Source: an uncultured Oscillospiraceae bacterium (GTDB lineage Bacteria > Bacillota > Clostridia > Oscillospirales > Ruminococcaceae). Taken from it: DNA of 64,000 nucleotides. Each line of letters opens with the position of its first letter. Positions within the stretch are counted from its first letter, which is position 1. The notes beneath the pieces are model-generated. The model was not told where the DNA came from. It saw only the letters and a list, made by a program, of their open reading frames with translations, and did not search any database. This document shows, in pieces, positions 33,649-42,340 of this stretch. Location of the stretch: contig CAKSPU010000001.1 of the NCBI GenBank assembly GCA_934486875.1, positions 101,630-165,629 on the forward strand, read 5' to 3'. Made by a program: the position numbers and the translations under genes.

Positions 33649-34488
33649 ATGAAGCATTACGGACTTCTGGGCTTCCCCCTCAAACACACAATGTCACCCC
33701 CCATACATCAGAGACTTTTCGGGCTTGAGGGCATTTCCGACTTTGACTACACTCTGAAAGAATACTCCCCCGAGGAGCTGCCCGAGAAAATTTCCGATGT
33801 TCTTGCCCTTGACGGCTTCAACATCACTATCCCCCACAAGGTGGAGATAATCAAGTACATAGACGAGCTTGCAGACTCCGCAAAGAGATATGATTCTGTA
33901 AACTGCGTTGTTAAAAAGGACGGAAAATATATCGGATACAACACCGACTGCGACGGCTTCCTCCGCTCTATCGGAGCGGCAGGCGGAAAGCTTGGCGGAA
34001 CAGTTTTGCAGTGCGGCTGCGGCGGTGTCGGCAGAATGATAGCCATTGAATGCGTCCGCCACGGCGCAAAGCTCACAGTTTCCGTGCCCGAGGGCTTTGA
34101 GGAAACTGTAGAGCCTGTTAAGGAATATGCCCGTGCAAACGGCTTTTCCGATGATATCGGGATCGTTCACCCCAATGAGATAGAGGGGAAATTCGACACC
34201 CTTATCAATGCATCTCCCGTGGGAATGTTCCCCAAAACAGAGAACTGTCCCGTAACTGAGGATATCATCGCAAACTGCGGATTTGTTTTTGACGTTATCT
34301 ACAATCCCGAGCGCACCAAGCTTATGCAGATTGCCGAAAAGCACGGAATAAAGACCTGCGGCGGTATGGCGATGCTCGTATGGCAGGCTGTTGTTGCCCA
34401 CGAGATATGGAGTGGCGCAAAATACAGCGACAGCGACATTGCAAAGCTCATTTCCGATATGCACAGGCTTATGGCGGAAAAGGAATAA
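33649..34488 (+). CDS. aroE: Shikimate dehydrogenase family protein
   Basis: 279 residues. The N-terminal substrate domain has HYGLLGFPLKHTMSPPIHQRLF and the catalytic Lys in NITIPHKVEII, plus the Asp in GYNTDCDGF. The nucleotide-binding loop is GCGGVGRMIA and the C-terminal FDVIYNPERTKLM is typical. It reduces 3-dehydroshikimate with NADPH in aromatic amino acid synthesis. The ATG at 33649 has GAAAGGA at proper spacing. No other aro genes adjoin it, so a quinate or other shikimate dehydrogenase variant is possible. Confidence 0.88.
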   Translation: MKHYGLLGFPLKHTMSPPIHQRLFGLEGISDFDYTLKEYSPEELPEKISDVLALDGFNITIPHKVEIIKYIDELADSAKRYDSVNCVVKKDGKYIGYNTDCDGFLRSIGAAGGKLGGTVLQCGCGGVGRMIAIECVRHGAKLTVSVPEGFEETVEPVKEYARANGFSDDIGIVHPNEIEGKFDTLINASPVGMFPKTENCPVTEDIIANCGFVFDVIYNPERTKLMQIAEKHGIKTCGGMAMLVWQAVVAHEIWSGAKYSDSDIAKLISDMHRLMAEKE

Positions 34489-34489
34489 T

Positions 34490-35065
34490 ATGGGCAGGAA
34501 ATTTTTCAAAGGGGGAGCGCTTATCGCTCCCGTTCCTGCGGCACTTGTTACCTGCGGCACCGAGGGCGGAAAGAGAAACGTCCTCACCGCTGCGTGGACA
34601 GGCATAATCAACACCCGTCCGCCAATGGCATACGTGTCAATACGCCCCGAGCGGCACTCCCATTCCATTATAATGGAAACAGGGGAGTTCGTCATCAACC
34701 TTACCACATCTAAAATGGCGAAAGAGGTTGACTTCTGCGGAATGAAAAGCGGAAGCAAGCTTGATAAATTTGCAAAATGCCGATTTGAAACGGTGAAAGC
34801 GGAAACGGTTGACTGCCCCGTTATCCTTGCATCGCCCCTCGCTCTTGAATGCAGAGTCAGGGAGACAAAAGAGCTTGGCAGCCACACAATGTTCATTGCG
34901 GATATCACAGGTGTGACCGCAGATGAGCGGTATATCGACAGCAAGGGGAAGATAAATCTTCAGCAGGCGGGGCTTATGGCATATTCCCACGGGGAATATT
35001 TCGCCCTCGGACGAAAGCTGGGAGATTTCGGCTTTTCCGTGAGAAAGAAAGGGGCGGCAAAATGA
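34490..35065 (+). CDS. Flavin reductase family protein
   Basis: 191 residues. The order of blocks (PVPAALVTCG, NVLTAAWTGIINTRPPMAYVSI, TGEFVINLTT and GSHTMFIADITGV) is that of the FMN-binding flavin-reductase-like family. Such proteins in anaerobes bind FMN and act in electron transfer or as oxidoreductases of unknown substrate. The ATG is 2 bases after aroE; the 3' end overlaps tatD by 4 bases. Confidence 0.88.
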   Translation: MGRKFFKGGALIAPVPAALVTCGTEGGKRNVLTAAWTGIINTRPPMAYVSIRPERHSHSIIMETGEFVINLTTSKMAKEVDFCGMKSGSKLDKFAKCRFETVKAETVDCPVILASPLALECRVRETKELGSHTMFIADITGVTADERYIDSKGKINLQQAGLMAYSHGEYFALGRKLGDFGFSVRKKGAAK

Positions 35066-35814
35066 GGATAATTGATTCCCACGCTCATTACGACGACAGC
35101 TCCTTTGACGCTGACCGTGAAGATATCCTCCGAGAGCTTTTCTCGGGAGAGATATGCAAAATAGTCAACATCGGCTGTTCGGTGAAAAGCTCATATTCAT
35201 CGGTAAAGCTTGCGGAGGAATACGGGGGCATATATGCCGCCGTAGGGCTTCACCCCGACGCTGCGGACGAGATTGACCGAATTGAGGAAATACGCAGGCT
35301 CTGCGGCAATAAAAAAGCTGTGGCGGTGGGCGAGATCGGTCTTGACTACCACTATGAGGAGCACAGCAGGGATATCCAGAAAAAAGCCTTTGAGGAACAG
35401 CTGAAGCTTGCGGCAGAGCTTGATATGCCCGTTGTCATACATTCCCGTGATGCCTGGGAGGACACAATGGAGCTTCTCCGGAAATACCGTCCCAAGGGCG
35501 TGATGCACTGCTTTTCGGGCTCTGCGGAAACAGCCCGTGAGATAGTCGGAATGGGTATGTACGTCGGATTTACGGGAGTTGTGACATTCAAAAATGCAAA
35601 AAAGGCTCTCAAAGCCCTTGAAGCCGTGCCTGCTGACAGGCTGCTTGCGGAAACGGACTGCCCCTATATGGCTCCCGAGCCCAACAGAGGCAAGCGAAAT
35701 TACAGCGGATATCTCCCCTATACCATTGCGGCGATGGCAGCCGTCAAGGGCGTATCTCCCGAGGAAATGGCGGAGATAACGTCGGAAAATGCAGAAAGAC
35801 TTTTCGGAATATAA
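35062..35814 (+). CDS. tatD: TatD family metal-dependent hydrolase/DNase
   Basis: 250 residues. The amidohydrolase-type metal ligands are all visible: DSHAHYDD, VGEIGLDYH (Glu), VIHSRDAWED (His), MHCFSGS (His) and ETDCPYMAPEP (Asp). TatD enzymes have DNase or deacylase-type activity and aid DNA repair or degradation. It starts within the flavin reductase stop (ATGA), so the two are coupled. Confidence 0.93.
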   Translation: MRIIDSHAHYDDSSFDADREDILRELFSGEICKIVNIGCSVKSSYSSVKLAEEYGGIYAAVGLHPDAADEIDRIEEIRRLCGNKKAVAVGEIGLDYHYEEHSRDIQKKAFEEQLKLAAELDMPVVIHSRDAWEDTMELLRKYRPKGVMHCFSGSAETAREIVGMGMYVGFTGVVTFKNAKKALKALEAVPADRLLAETDCPYMAPEPNRGKRNYSGYLPYTIAAMAAVKGVSPEEMAEITSENAERLFGI

Positions 35815-35833
35815 TTTGAAAGGAAATGATAAA

Positions 35834-36751
35834 GTGGTTAAATTTCACATTGCAGAATCGACAAAAACGGTAAGTATGAATGTTGTTCTTGCCGACAATC
35901 TCAGAGAACGTCCCGAATATTTCAGAGATGATATAAAGATCGCATCATATTTCGGCAGCCCTGCGGTCCTTTGGAACGGCGGAAGAATGATACTGGGAAA
36001 TTTTTATCCCGACAGAACAAAGGCTATACTTGACGGCTACAATTCAAGAGGAATACCCTACAGATTTACCTTCACCAACCCTTCGATAACCGAAGAAGCC
36101 CTTGAAGACAGAGACTGCAATATGCTTCTTAATATCGCAGACAACGGTATGAACGAGGTCATCGTAAATTCCCCTCTGCTTGAAAGCTACATAAGGCAGA
36201 CCCACCCCAATATGAAAATAACCTCGTCCACCTGCAAATGTATCAGAAGCATTGATGAGGTAAAGGCAGAGCTTGCAAAGCCCTACAGCCTTGTGGTCCT
36301 TGATTACAATTTCAACAATAATTTTGAAGAGCTTGAAAAGCTTACACCCGAGGAGAGAAAGCGCTGCGAGCTGCTTATCAATTCGCACTGCGTCCCCGAC
36401 TGTCCCAGGAGAAAGGATCACTATAAATACATAGGCGATGCAATGATGAAGCTCCACGAAATGAAAACTATGACGAATGAGGAAAGAATGCAGTATAAAG
36501 AGTGGGACTGCAAGTACAGGGAGTTCAATCCCTATGAGATACCGCCAACAAAGCTGTTTATCGACCCCGAAGATGTTTACGGAAAATATACCGAAATGGG
36601 CTTTGAAAACTTCAAAATAGAGGGCAGAGCGGCAAATTTAATGGTAATGTGCGAGCAGATAATACAGTTCCTTGCAAAGCCCGAAAAGAAAGATGCGCTG
36701 AGATATGCCCTTATGACAGGAGCACTTAATTACAGCTATCTCAACTTCTGA
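35834..36751 (+). CDS. U32-peptidase-like protein with conserved cysteines, copy 1
   Basis: 305 residues from the GTG at 35834, which follows AAAGGA. The sequence has GIPYRFTFTNPSITEE, NEVIVNSPLLESYIR, KITSSTCK, SLVVLDYNFNNNFE, CELLINSHCVPDCPRRKDHY and MGFENFKIEGRA. The pattern of a TIM-barrel with Cys placed at strand ends resembles U32 peptidase/UbiU-UbiV-type proteins, where such Cys hold a 4Fe-4S cluster. That relation is inferred. A clear paralogue lies at 58896-59813, sharing every block listed. Its GTG overlaps nothing; it follows tatD by 19 bases and is probably cotranscribed. Confidence 0.65.
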   Translation: MVKFHIAESTKTVSMNVVLADNLRERPEYFRDDIKIASYFGSPAVLWNGGRMILGNFYPDRTKAILDGYNSRGIPYRFTFTNPSITEEALEDRDCNMLLNIADNGMNEVIVNSPLLESYIRQTHPNMKITSSTCKCIRSIDEVKAELAKPYSLVVLDYNFNNNFEELEKLTPEERKRCELLINSHCVPDCPRRKDHYKYIGDAMMKLHEMKTMTNEERMQYKEWDCKYREFNPYEIPPTKLFIDPEDVYGKYTEMGFENFKIEGRAANLMVMCEQIIQFLAKPEKKDALRYALMTGALNYSYLNF

Positions 36752-36808
36752 TGAAGATATAAATAAAAACTGCGTGAAAATAAAATGAAAATTTGTGCAT
36801 AAAATCAA

Positions 36809-36837
36809 TTGAAATTCATTTGAAAATGCGGTATAGT
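36809..36837 (+). promoter_or_regulatory. Upstream promoter in the 36.8 kb intergenic region
   Basis: TTGAAA, 17 bp, TATAGT. It would start RNA near 36844, upstream of the hairpin at 36874 and of the stronger promoter at 36960. Confidence 0.55.
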
Positions 36838-36873
36838 ATTAGCATACCACAAAGACTGCCGCAGAGCGGAGCG

Positions 36874-36903
36874 CCAAAAGTCCTCCGAATGTGAGGCTTT
36901 TGG
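36874..36903 (+). other. Hairpin of unknown role upstream of the major surface protein gene
   Basis: CCAAAAG and CCTC pair with GAGG and CTTTTGG across a 7-base loop, with one bulge. No T run follows, so it is not a plain terminator. With the promoter at 36809 it could be part of a small RNA or a structured leader. Confidence 0.4.
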
Positions 36904-36959
36904 GCAAAAAGTGTACATTAAGGATAAAAAGCGCAAAGTAAATTTGTTGTTTATGTACA

Positions 36960-36988
36960 TTGACATATCTGCCCGCAGGTGGTACAAT
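36960..36988 (+). promoter_or_regulatory. Main promoter of the codon-biased surface protein gene
   Basis: TTGACA, 17 bp, TACAAT, giving a leader of about 105 bases that begins with a stable hairpin. Confidence 0.85.
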
Positions 36989-36994
36989 AATATC

Positions 36995-37026
36995 GTGATA
37001 CAGCGTGAGCAGAAGCACGGTATCAC
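36995..37026 (+). other. 5'-terminal hairpin of the surface protein mRNA
   Basis: GTGATAC and CGTG pair with CACG and GTATCAC, separated by an 8-base loop. It starts 7 bases after the -10 box, so it should sit at the very 5' end of the transcript, where such structures are known to protect mRNA from decay. Confidence 0.6.
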
Positions 37027-37098
37027 AACTATATTTGATTTCCATACATACTTGGAAATAAATAAAGAAAACCAAAACAAAACAAGGAGGAATTTTTC

Positions 37099-38892
37099 AT
37101 GAACATGAAAAAGTCACTTGCCGGCGTAATGGCTGGCGCAATGGCCGTATCTGCAATGGCTGCTGTTGTATCCGCTGATCAGGATGCAATCTCTCTCACT
37201 TATGACCTCAAGACCTACGTTAACAATGTTAACAAGACATCTGCTAAGGTAACAGTTGTAGCTAACTACGAAGGCTCTATGGTAACTGATGATTCTGTAA
37301 AGGCTGGCTACATCACTTTCGGTGCTGATAACGGCTTCGTTACAGGCGGCAAGATCTACAACGACAAGGGCGTTCTGATCGGCGAAAAGAACGGCACTTC
37401 TTCTATGAAGGAGTTCGAGTTCACTGCTCGTCCTTACAAGGATGTTATCAATGGCGTTGAAGAAAAGTACCAGACATTCAAGGCTACTAACTACGCTGAC
37501 AATGCTGATGGTGCTTACTATGACAAGACTCTTGGCAGCGCTACCTACAATATGCCTATCGCAACAGGCAACGAAGTATATGGTAAGTTTGATCTTTCCA
37601 AGTACGATCTCTACACTCTCGGTTACTCTGTAGCTAAGAATGCGGATGCTGCTGGTCTCGCAACTGTAACAAGCACAACTTACGCTGTAAGAGACGCTGT
37701 TGCAAAGATGACATATGAGGTTCCCAACACTGTTTCCCTCAACAAGGCAAACGGCTGGGGCTGGATCGACCAGAGCGTTGTTGGTTGGCCTCACCTCACT
37801 GAAGCTGAGATCGAAGAAGTATTCAAGACATTCTTTGGCAGCTCCACATACGGCGATGTAACAATGTCCGCTGAGAACTTCGGTAAGGGCTTCTGGGATG
37901 CAAACGGCAACAAGAAGGGTGTTGTATCTTCTAAGACCGCTCTCGCTTCCAAGCCTACAACAGTTGCAGTTGGTGCTTTCACAGCCGGTGCAGCTGAAGA
38001 AGCAGTTATCCCCTTCAAGTCCACTCTTAAGCCTTCTTCTTCCTCTTGGGAAGTAACAGCAGCTAATGGCACTAAGTCCACAATCGTTACTAAGGAGAAT
38101 GATGTTATCTCCGCTCTCCAGTCCAGAAAGGCTGGCGGCAACTACTACACTAAGCCTGTAGCAGTTCTTAACGATGCTATCGCTAACCACGACAACGTTG
38201 TATTCACATTCACTTCTTACAACGGCTACGTTGCAACAACTAAGTCTCACATCGTTAACCAGTGGGTAAACGTTGACCAGGGTTACTCCTACGAGACTTC
38301 TTCCTATGACTGGCACAATCCTACATTTGGCCAGCACCTCTACACCAACCTTTCTGATGCTTACTCTCTCTTCGATTCCAACGAGTACGATCAGTACGGT
38401 TCTTACAGCTCTGCTTGGGGCATCAACCTCTTCACAGGCGCTGTAGTAGTAAACAGCGGTCTTACAATGCAGCTTTCTGATACCGATACATTCAACTGGG
38501 GCAGCAACACACTCTCCTTTGACTGGTTCGATATCACTGACGAGGGCAAGATCACTGATGCTAAGACATTCCTTACTTCTATGCTCCTCTACACACCTAC
38601 CGACTGGTACTGGGATACTCTCACCGTTGTTGTTTCTGACGACGAGGATGAGGCTATCGACGCTGGCGAGGGTCTCGACGGCGAAGGCGATATTCTCGAC
38701 GATGAAGAGCCCGCTGAGGAAGCTCCCGTTGAGGAAGAGCCTGTAGTTGAAGAGACAGAGGCTCCTGCTGAGACAGAGGCTGCTCCCGTTGAGACAGCTC
38801 CTTCTCCTGCAACCGGCAACGCTCCTGTAGCTCTCGCAGTTATCCCTGTAGCTCTTGCTGCAGCTGCTGTAGTAGCTAAGAAGAGAGGCTAA
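37099..38892 (+). CDS. Abundant secreted protein with sortase-like C-terminus
   Basis: 597 residues. A signal peptide (MNMKKSLAGVMAGAMAVSAM..., cut near VVSA-DQ) is followed by about 500 residues of beta-type sequence without a recognised domain, then an acidic Glu/Pro-rich linker (about 510-565) and a C-terminal sorting-like signal: SPATG, a hydrophobic Ala/Val stretch and KKRG. This fits covalent attachment to the cell wall by a sortase, with SPATG in place of LPXTG. Codon choice is strikingly uniform (mostly GCT, AAC, AAG, TTC, CTC), unlike neighbours but like the ribosomal protein genes here, which indicates very high expression. An AAGGAGG lies 8 bases before the ATG. It could be an S-layer or major wall protein; the family is not recognised. 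Confidence 0.75.
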   Translation: MNMKKSLAGVMAGAMAVSAMAAVVSADQDAISLTYDLKTYVNNVNKTSAKVTVVANYEGSMVTDDSVKAGYITFGADNGFVTGGKIYNDKGVLIGEKNGTSSMKEFEFTARPYKDVINGVEEKYQTFKATNYADNADGAYYDKTLGSATYNMPIATGNEVYGKFDLSKYDLYTLGYSVAKNADAAGLATVTSTTYAVRDAVAKMTYEVPNTVSLNKANGWGWIDQSVVGWPHLTEAEIEEVFKTFFGSSTYGDVTMSAENFGKGFWDANGNKKGVVSSKTALASKPTTVAVGAFTAGAAEEAVIPFKSTLKPSSSSWEVTAANGTKSTIVTKENDVISALQSRKAGGNYYTKPVAVLNDAIANHDNVVFTFTSYNGYVATTKSHIVNQWVNVDQGYSYETSSYDWHNPTFGQHLYTNLSDAYSLFDSNEYDQYGSYSSAWGINLFTGAVVVNSGLTMQLSDTDTFNWGSNTLSFDWFDITDEGKITDAKTFLTSMLLYTPTDWYWDTLTVVVSDDEDEAIDAGEGLDGEGDILDDEEPAEEAPVEEEPVVEETEAPAETEAAPVETAPSPATGNAPVALAVIPVALAAAAVVAKKRG

Positions 38893-38938
38893 TCTCTTAA
38901 CGAGATAAACCGAACTTCGGCGTAAGCTAAATAAGTTC

Positions 38939-38973
38939 AGCCGCCATCTGAGAAATCAGGTGGCGGCTTTTTT
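38939..38973 (+). terminator. Terminator after the surface protein gene
   Basis: A perfect 12-bp stem AGCCGCCATCTG and complement with a 6-base loop followed by TTTTT. The interval 38893-39384 otherwise holds AT-rich DNA, the next promoter and a long leader. Confidence 0.92.
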
Positions 38974-39170
38974 ATGCTTTTTGCCAAATAAACAAGTATT
39001 GAATATGTACCTGCCGGGGATACTTTTTATACAGTTTGAATAATATTAAGCACTAATATATGAGCAAAAAAATATACTAAAAGTAAATTTCGCCAATAAC
39101 TTAAACGTTTTATTGTACGAATTTACCAAAAATAAACAGGCAAATTATATACAAAAATCTGCATAACGCC

Positions 39171-39199
39171 TTGACAAGACTTAGGCAAATTGATATAAT
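39171..39199 (+). promoter_or_regulatory. Promoter of the glycan transport locus
   Basis: TTGACA, 17 bp, TATAAT, a perfect match. It gives a leader of about 180 bases before the solute-binding protein gene. Confidence 0.92.
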
Positions 39200-39297
39200 T
39201 ATTATACGGGTCCATAGTTTTTCATTGTTCTCACTGATTTTTTTTGTAAAATTACCATAAAGCTGTCACTTTGGGTAAAAAACAAGTTCGGTGGTAG

Positions 39298-39312
39298 TCG
39301 TTTACATAACGA
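39298..39312. promoter_or_regulatory. Inverted repeat in the transport-locus leader
   Basis: TCGTT, 5 bases, AACGA, about 90 bases downstream of the predicted start. It could be an operator acting as a roadblock, or chance. Confidence 0.3.
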
Positions 39313-39384
39313 TCCCATAGCTCTCGGTGATGATATGATAAAAATATCAAGAGTCCCTATTCTATACGAAAGGTGGTCAATCTT

Positions 39385-42318
39385 TTGTCAAGGAAATCAA
39401 GTCTAAAAAGGCTGCTGTCAGGTCTTATGGCTCTGATGATGTGCGCAACAGCATTCCCGATGACGGCATTCGCTGAGAATGAGTTACTCACAGAAGCATC
39501 TGAAGCCTATGAAAATCCTGTTATCTCCTATGAGAAACAGACGACTTACAGCGAGTATTTCGATGAGTATTCCGACAAGGCAAGACCGAGAGATGAGGTC
39601 ACATTTGAATATGTGTCCGCTTCAAACGGAGCTGAAGTTGAAGTCGGAAGCTACGAGGGCAAAGACGACGTAGTTATCTGGTCAAATGAGGACGGTACTG
39701 TTGATTTCAGCGTTAACGTTGAAAAAGCAGGAGCTTACAATGTGGAGGTCTGCTATTATCCTATCACCGGCGGTAATACAACCTCCGAAATGTCAATGCT
39801 CATCGACGGTGTTAGTCCCTTTGACACCGCAACACGCATAAGCTTCCCCAGAACCTGGAAGTCCGCTTATGCCATTACACCGAACGAGCGTGACAACGAA
39901 ACCCGTCCGCCTCAGATCGAGACCCCGATGTGGATAACCACACCGTTTATTGATTCTGACGGACTGTTCAACGAGCCCCTTTACTTCTATTTTGATGAGG
40001 GCGAACACAAGGTGACACTTACTTCTGAAAAGGCTTCCGTTGCTATCGCATACATCAAGCTTTATCAGTACGAGCCCGCTCCTGCTTACACTGCTCCCAC
40101 CGATGAGGAGCTGAGACAGAATGCAGGCGCAGAGCCGATTCGTCTCCAGGGCGAAAATTATGCTTACACCAATTCACAGACTATCTTCCCCACCTATGAC
40201 CGTGGCACATACCTCACCGAGGACCACACAGGCAACCAGTCCCACCCCGTTAAGGAGCGTTACAATACCGTGGGCGACGGAACCTGGGACACTTCGGGTC
40301 AGAAGGTTACCTGGGAAATGGACGTGCCTGCCGACGGATACTATAAAATAGGTATCAAGGGCAGACAGGACGTTATGAGAGGTCTTTACTCCAACCGCCG
40401 CATCTATATTGATGACGAGGTTCCCTCCGAGCCTTTCGAGCAGGTGAAGTTCCCCTATGACACAAACTGGATAATGGTTTCGCCCACTGACAGCACAGGC
40501 GAGGACGCATATGTTTACCTCACAGCAGGCAAGCATACCATTACTCTTGAAGCAATTCCCGGCGAGATCGGTGAGTCAATGCGCCGTCTGGACAATATTG
40601 TTTACACCGCCAACCAGTATTATATGAAGATACTGATGATAACCGGTCCCAACCCCGATAAGTACACCGATTATTATGTACATAAGGAGATCCCCGAGCT
40701 TCTCGGCATATGTGCAGAGCTTTCACAGGCACTTAAGGACGAGCAGGCAACTATCGAGACCCTCTCTCAGCAGACAGGTTCCGAAGCGACCGCTCTTGCA
40801 AGACTTGCAGATGTTTTTGACCGCTGCATTGAGAAGCCCAACAAGATCCCCACGTTCATCTCCAACTCCTCTATTAAGGATAACATCACTTCCGTTTCCT
40901 CCTGGATGAGAGAGTACAGAGACCAGCCTCTTGAGATCGACTTTATCGAGCTTATACCCAAGTACGACGCAAGCGGCAGTGAGAATGAATTTACCGCCGT
41001 TAAGGAGAATTTCTTCAAGGCTCTCAGCTTCGGCGTTAAGGGCTTTGTTGGTTCATTCTTCGAGGATTACACAGTTCTTTCCGACACAACAGCTGATTCA
41101 ATCGTTGTATGGTGCGGTCTCGGACGTGACCAGACCACCGTTGTAAAGCAGCTCACCGAGTCTGAATTTACTCCCGAAACAGGCGTTGATGTTTCCATCA
41201 ACCTCGTACAGGGTACTATTATGGAAGCCGTTCTTGCTGGCAAGGGTCCTGATGTTGCAATGTTCGTCGGCGGAGAGTTCCCCGTAAACCTTGCTATCAG
41301 AGATCTCCTCGTTCCCCTCGATGATATGGAGGGCTTCGATGATGTTACCTCCCGCTTCCAGGATACCGCTCTCGTTCATTATCAGTATGACGGCAAGACA
41401 TACGGTATTCCCATTCAGCGTACATTCCCGATGATGTTCTACAGAAAGGACACCCTTTCTGAGCTCGGCATCGAAAATCCCCCCGAGACCTGGGACGATC
41501 TCCTTGATATGCTCCCCGCTCTCCAGCGTAAGTATATGCAGCCCGGTCTTATCCTCCCCGGAAACGTAAACGGTACAGCCGTTGCTCCTTCCACCGAGGT
41601 CGGACATACATTTGCAATGCTTATGCTCCAGTCGGGTCTCAACTATTACACACCCGACCAGACAGCAACAAACTTCGACACCGTTCAGGCTGTTGACGCA
41701 TTCGATATGTGGACAAGATTCTACACCACATACAAATTCGACCAGACCTACGATGCATTCACCCGTTTCAGAACAGGTGAGGCTCCTATCGTTATCCAGA
41801 ACTACTGCAGCTTCTACAATCAGCTGAATGTAGCGGCTCCCGAGATCAAGGGCTCCTGGGACTTCTGCCCCGTTCCCGGTACAAGACGTGAGGACGGCAC
41901 AGTTTCCCACGCAGCAAACTCCTCCGGCTCCGGCTTCATAGTTCTTAAGGACTGCAAGAATGTTGAGGGTGCCTGGAAGTACATCGACTGGTTCACATCT
42001 ACCGACACAATGGTTGAGTACGGTCAGAATGTTGAAGGCGTAATGGGACCTCTCGGAAGATTTGAGTCCGCAAACGTTGAGGCTCTCCAGAAGCTCAACT
42101 GGTCCAAGAGCGATCTTTCAAAGATCAATGCTCAGCTCGCAGAGCTTGACGAAATACCCATTATCCCCTCGTCCTACGTTGTAACACGAAGCATTATGAA
42201 CGCATTCCGTGCAGTTGTTAATGACAACGACAATGCCCGTGAGACACTCCGCTGGTACAACAAGGACATCAACGCCGAGATAACACGTAAGCGCAAGAAT
42301 CTCGGTCTTGACAACTAA
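39385..42318 (+). CDS. Large sugar ABC solute-binding protein with two N-terminal carbohydrate-binding-like modules
   Basis: 977 residues from a TTG start with AAAGGTGG 8 bases upstream. A signal peptide (about 1-30, ...MTAFA-E) has no lipobox, so the usual lipid anchor of Gram-positive binding proteins is absent. Two beta-sandwich modules follow: about 40-235 (FSVNVEKAGAYNVEVCYYPI, MSMLIDGVSPF) and about 250-415 (RLQGENYAYTNSQ, WEMDVPADGYYKIGIKGRQD, FPYDTNWIMV), both like CBM6/35-type folds. After a helical segment, residues about 565-960 form a CUT1-type binding domain (VAMFVGGEFPVNLAIRDLLV, YGIPIQRTFPMMFYRKDTL, HAANSSGSGFIVLKDC). The normal size is about 430-550, so this is an enlarged form. 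It heads the operon and should deliver a saccharide to the permeases encoded next. Confidence 0.88.
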   Translation: MSRKSSLKRLLSGLMALMMCATAFPMTAFAENELLTEASEAYENPVISYEKQTTYSEYFDEYSDKARPRDEVTFEYVSASNGAEVEVGSYEGKDDVVIWSNEDGTVDFSVNVEKAGAYNVEVCYYPITGGNTTSEMSMLIDGVSPFDTATRISFPRTWKSAYAITPNERDNETRPPQIETPMWITTPFIDSDGLFNEPLYFYFDEGEHKVTLTSEKASVAIAYIKLYQYEPAPAYTAPTDEELRQNAGAEPIRLQGENYAYTNSQTIFPTYDRGTYLTEDHTGNQSHPVKERYNTVGDGTWDTSGQKVTWEMDVPADGYYKIGIKGRQDVMRGLYSNRRIYIDDEVPSEPFEQVKFPYDTNWIMVSPTDSTGEDAYVYLTAGKHTITLEAIPGEIGESMRRLDNIVYTANQYYMKILMITGPNPDKYTDYYVHKEIPELLGICAELSQALKDEQATIETLSQQTGSEATALARLADVFDRCIEKPNKIPTFISNSSIKDNITSVSSWMREYRDQPLEIDFIELIPKYDASGSENEFTAVKENFFKALSFGVKGFVGSFFEDYTVLSDTTADSIVVWCGLGRDQTTVVKQLTESEFTPETGVDVSINLVQGTIMEAVLAGKGPDVAMFVGGEFPVNLAIRDLLVPLDDMEGFDDVTSRFQDTALVHYQYDGKTYGIPIQRTFPMMFYRKDTLSELGIENPPETWDDLLDMLPALQRKYMQPGLILPGNVNGTAVAPSTEVGHTFAMLMLQSGLNYYTPDQTATNFDTVQAVDAFDMWTRFYTTYKFDQTYDAFTRFRTGEAPIVIQNYCSFYNQLNVAAPEIKGSWDFCPVPGTRREDGTVSHAANSSGSGFIVLKDCKNVEGAWKYIDWFTSTDTMVEYGQNVEGVMGPLGRFESANVEALQKLNWSKSDLSKINAQLAELDEIPIIPSSYVVTRSIMNAFRAVVNDNDNARETLRWYNKDINAEITRKRKNLGLDN

Positions 42319-42340
42319 TCAATGAAGGAGGGCAATTACT

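Noticed and set aside
33694-34944. A 416-codon open frame on the minus strand
   Set aside because: It is antisense to aroE and the flavin reductase gene, both well supported.
36838-36910. Possible cyclic di-GMP or other riboswitch upstream of the surface protein gene
   Set aside because: The hairpin lacks the conserved loop sequences of the families I know, so only an unassigned structure is reported.
37114-38337. A 407-codon open frame on the minus strand
   Set aside because: It mirrors the strongly codon-biased surface protein gene; biased codons remove stops from the opposite strand.
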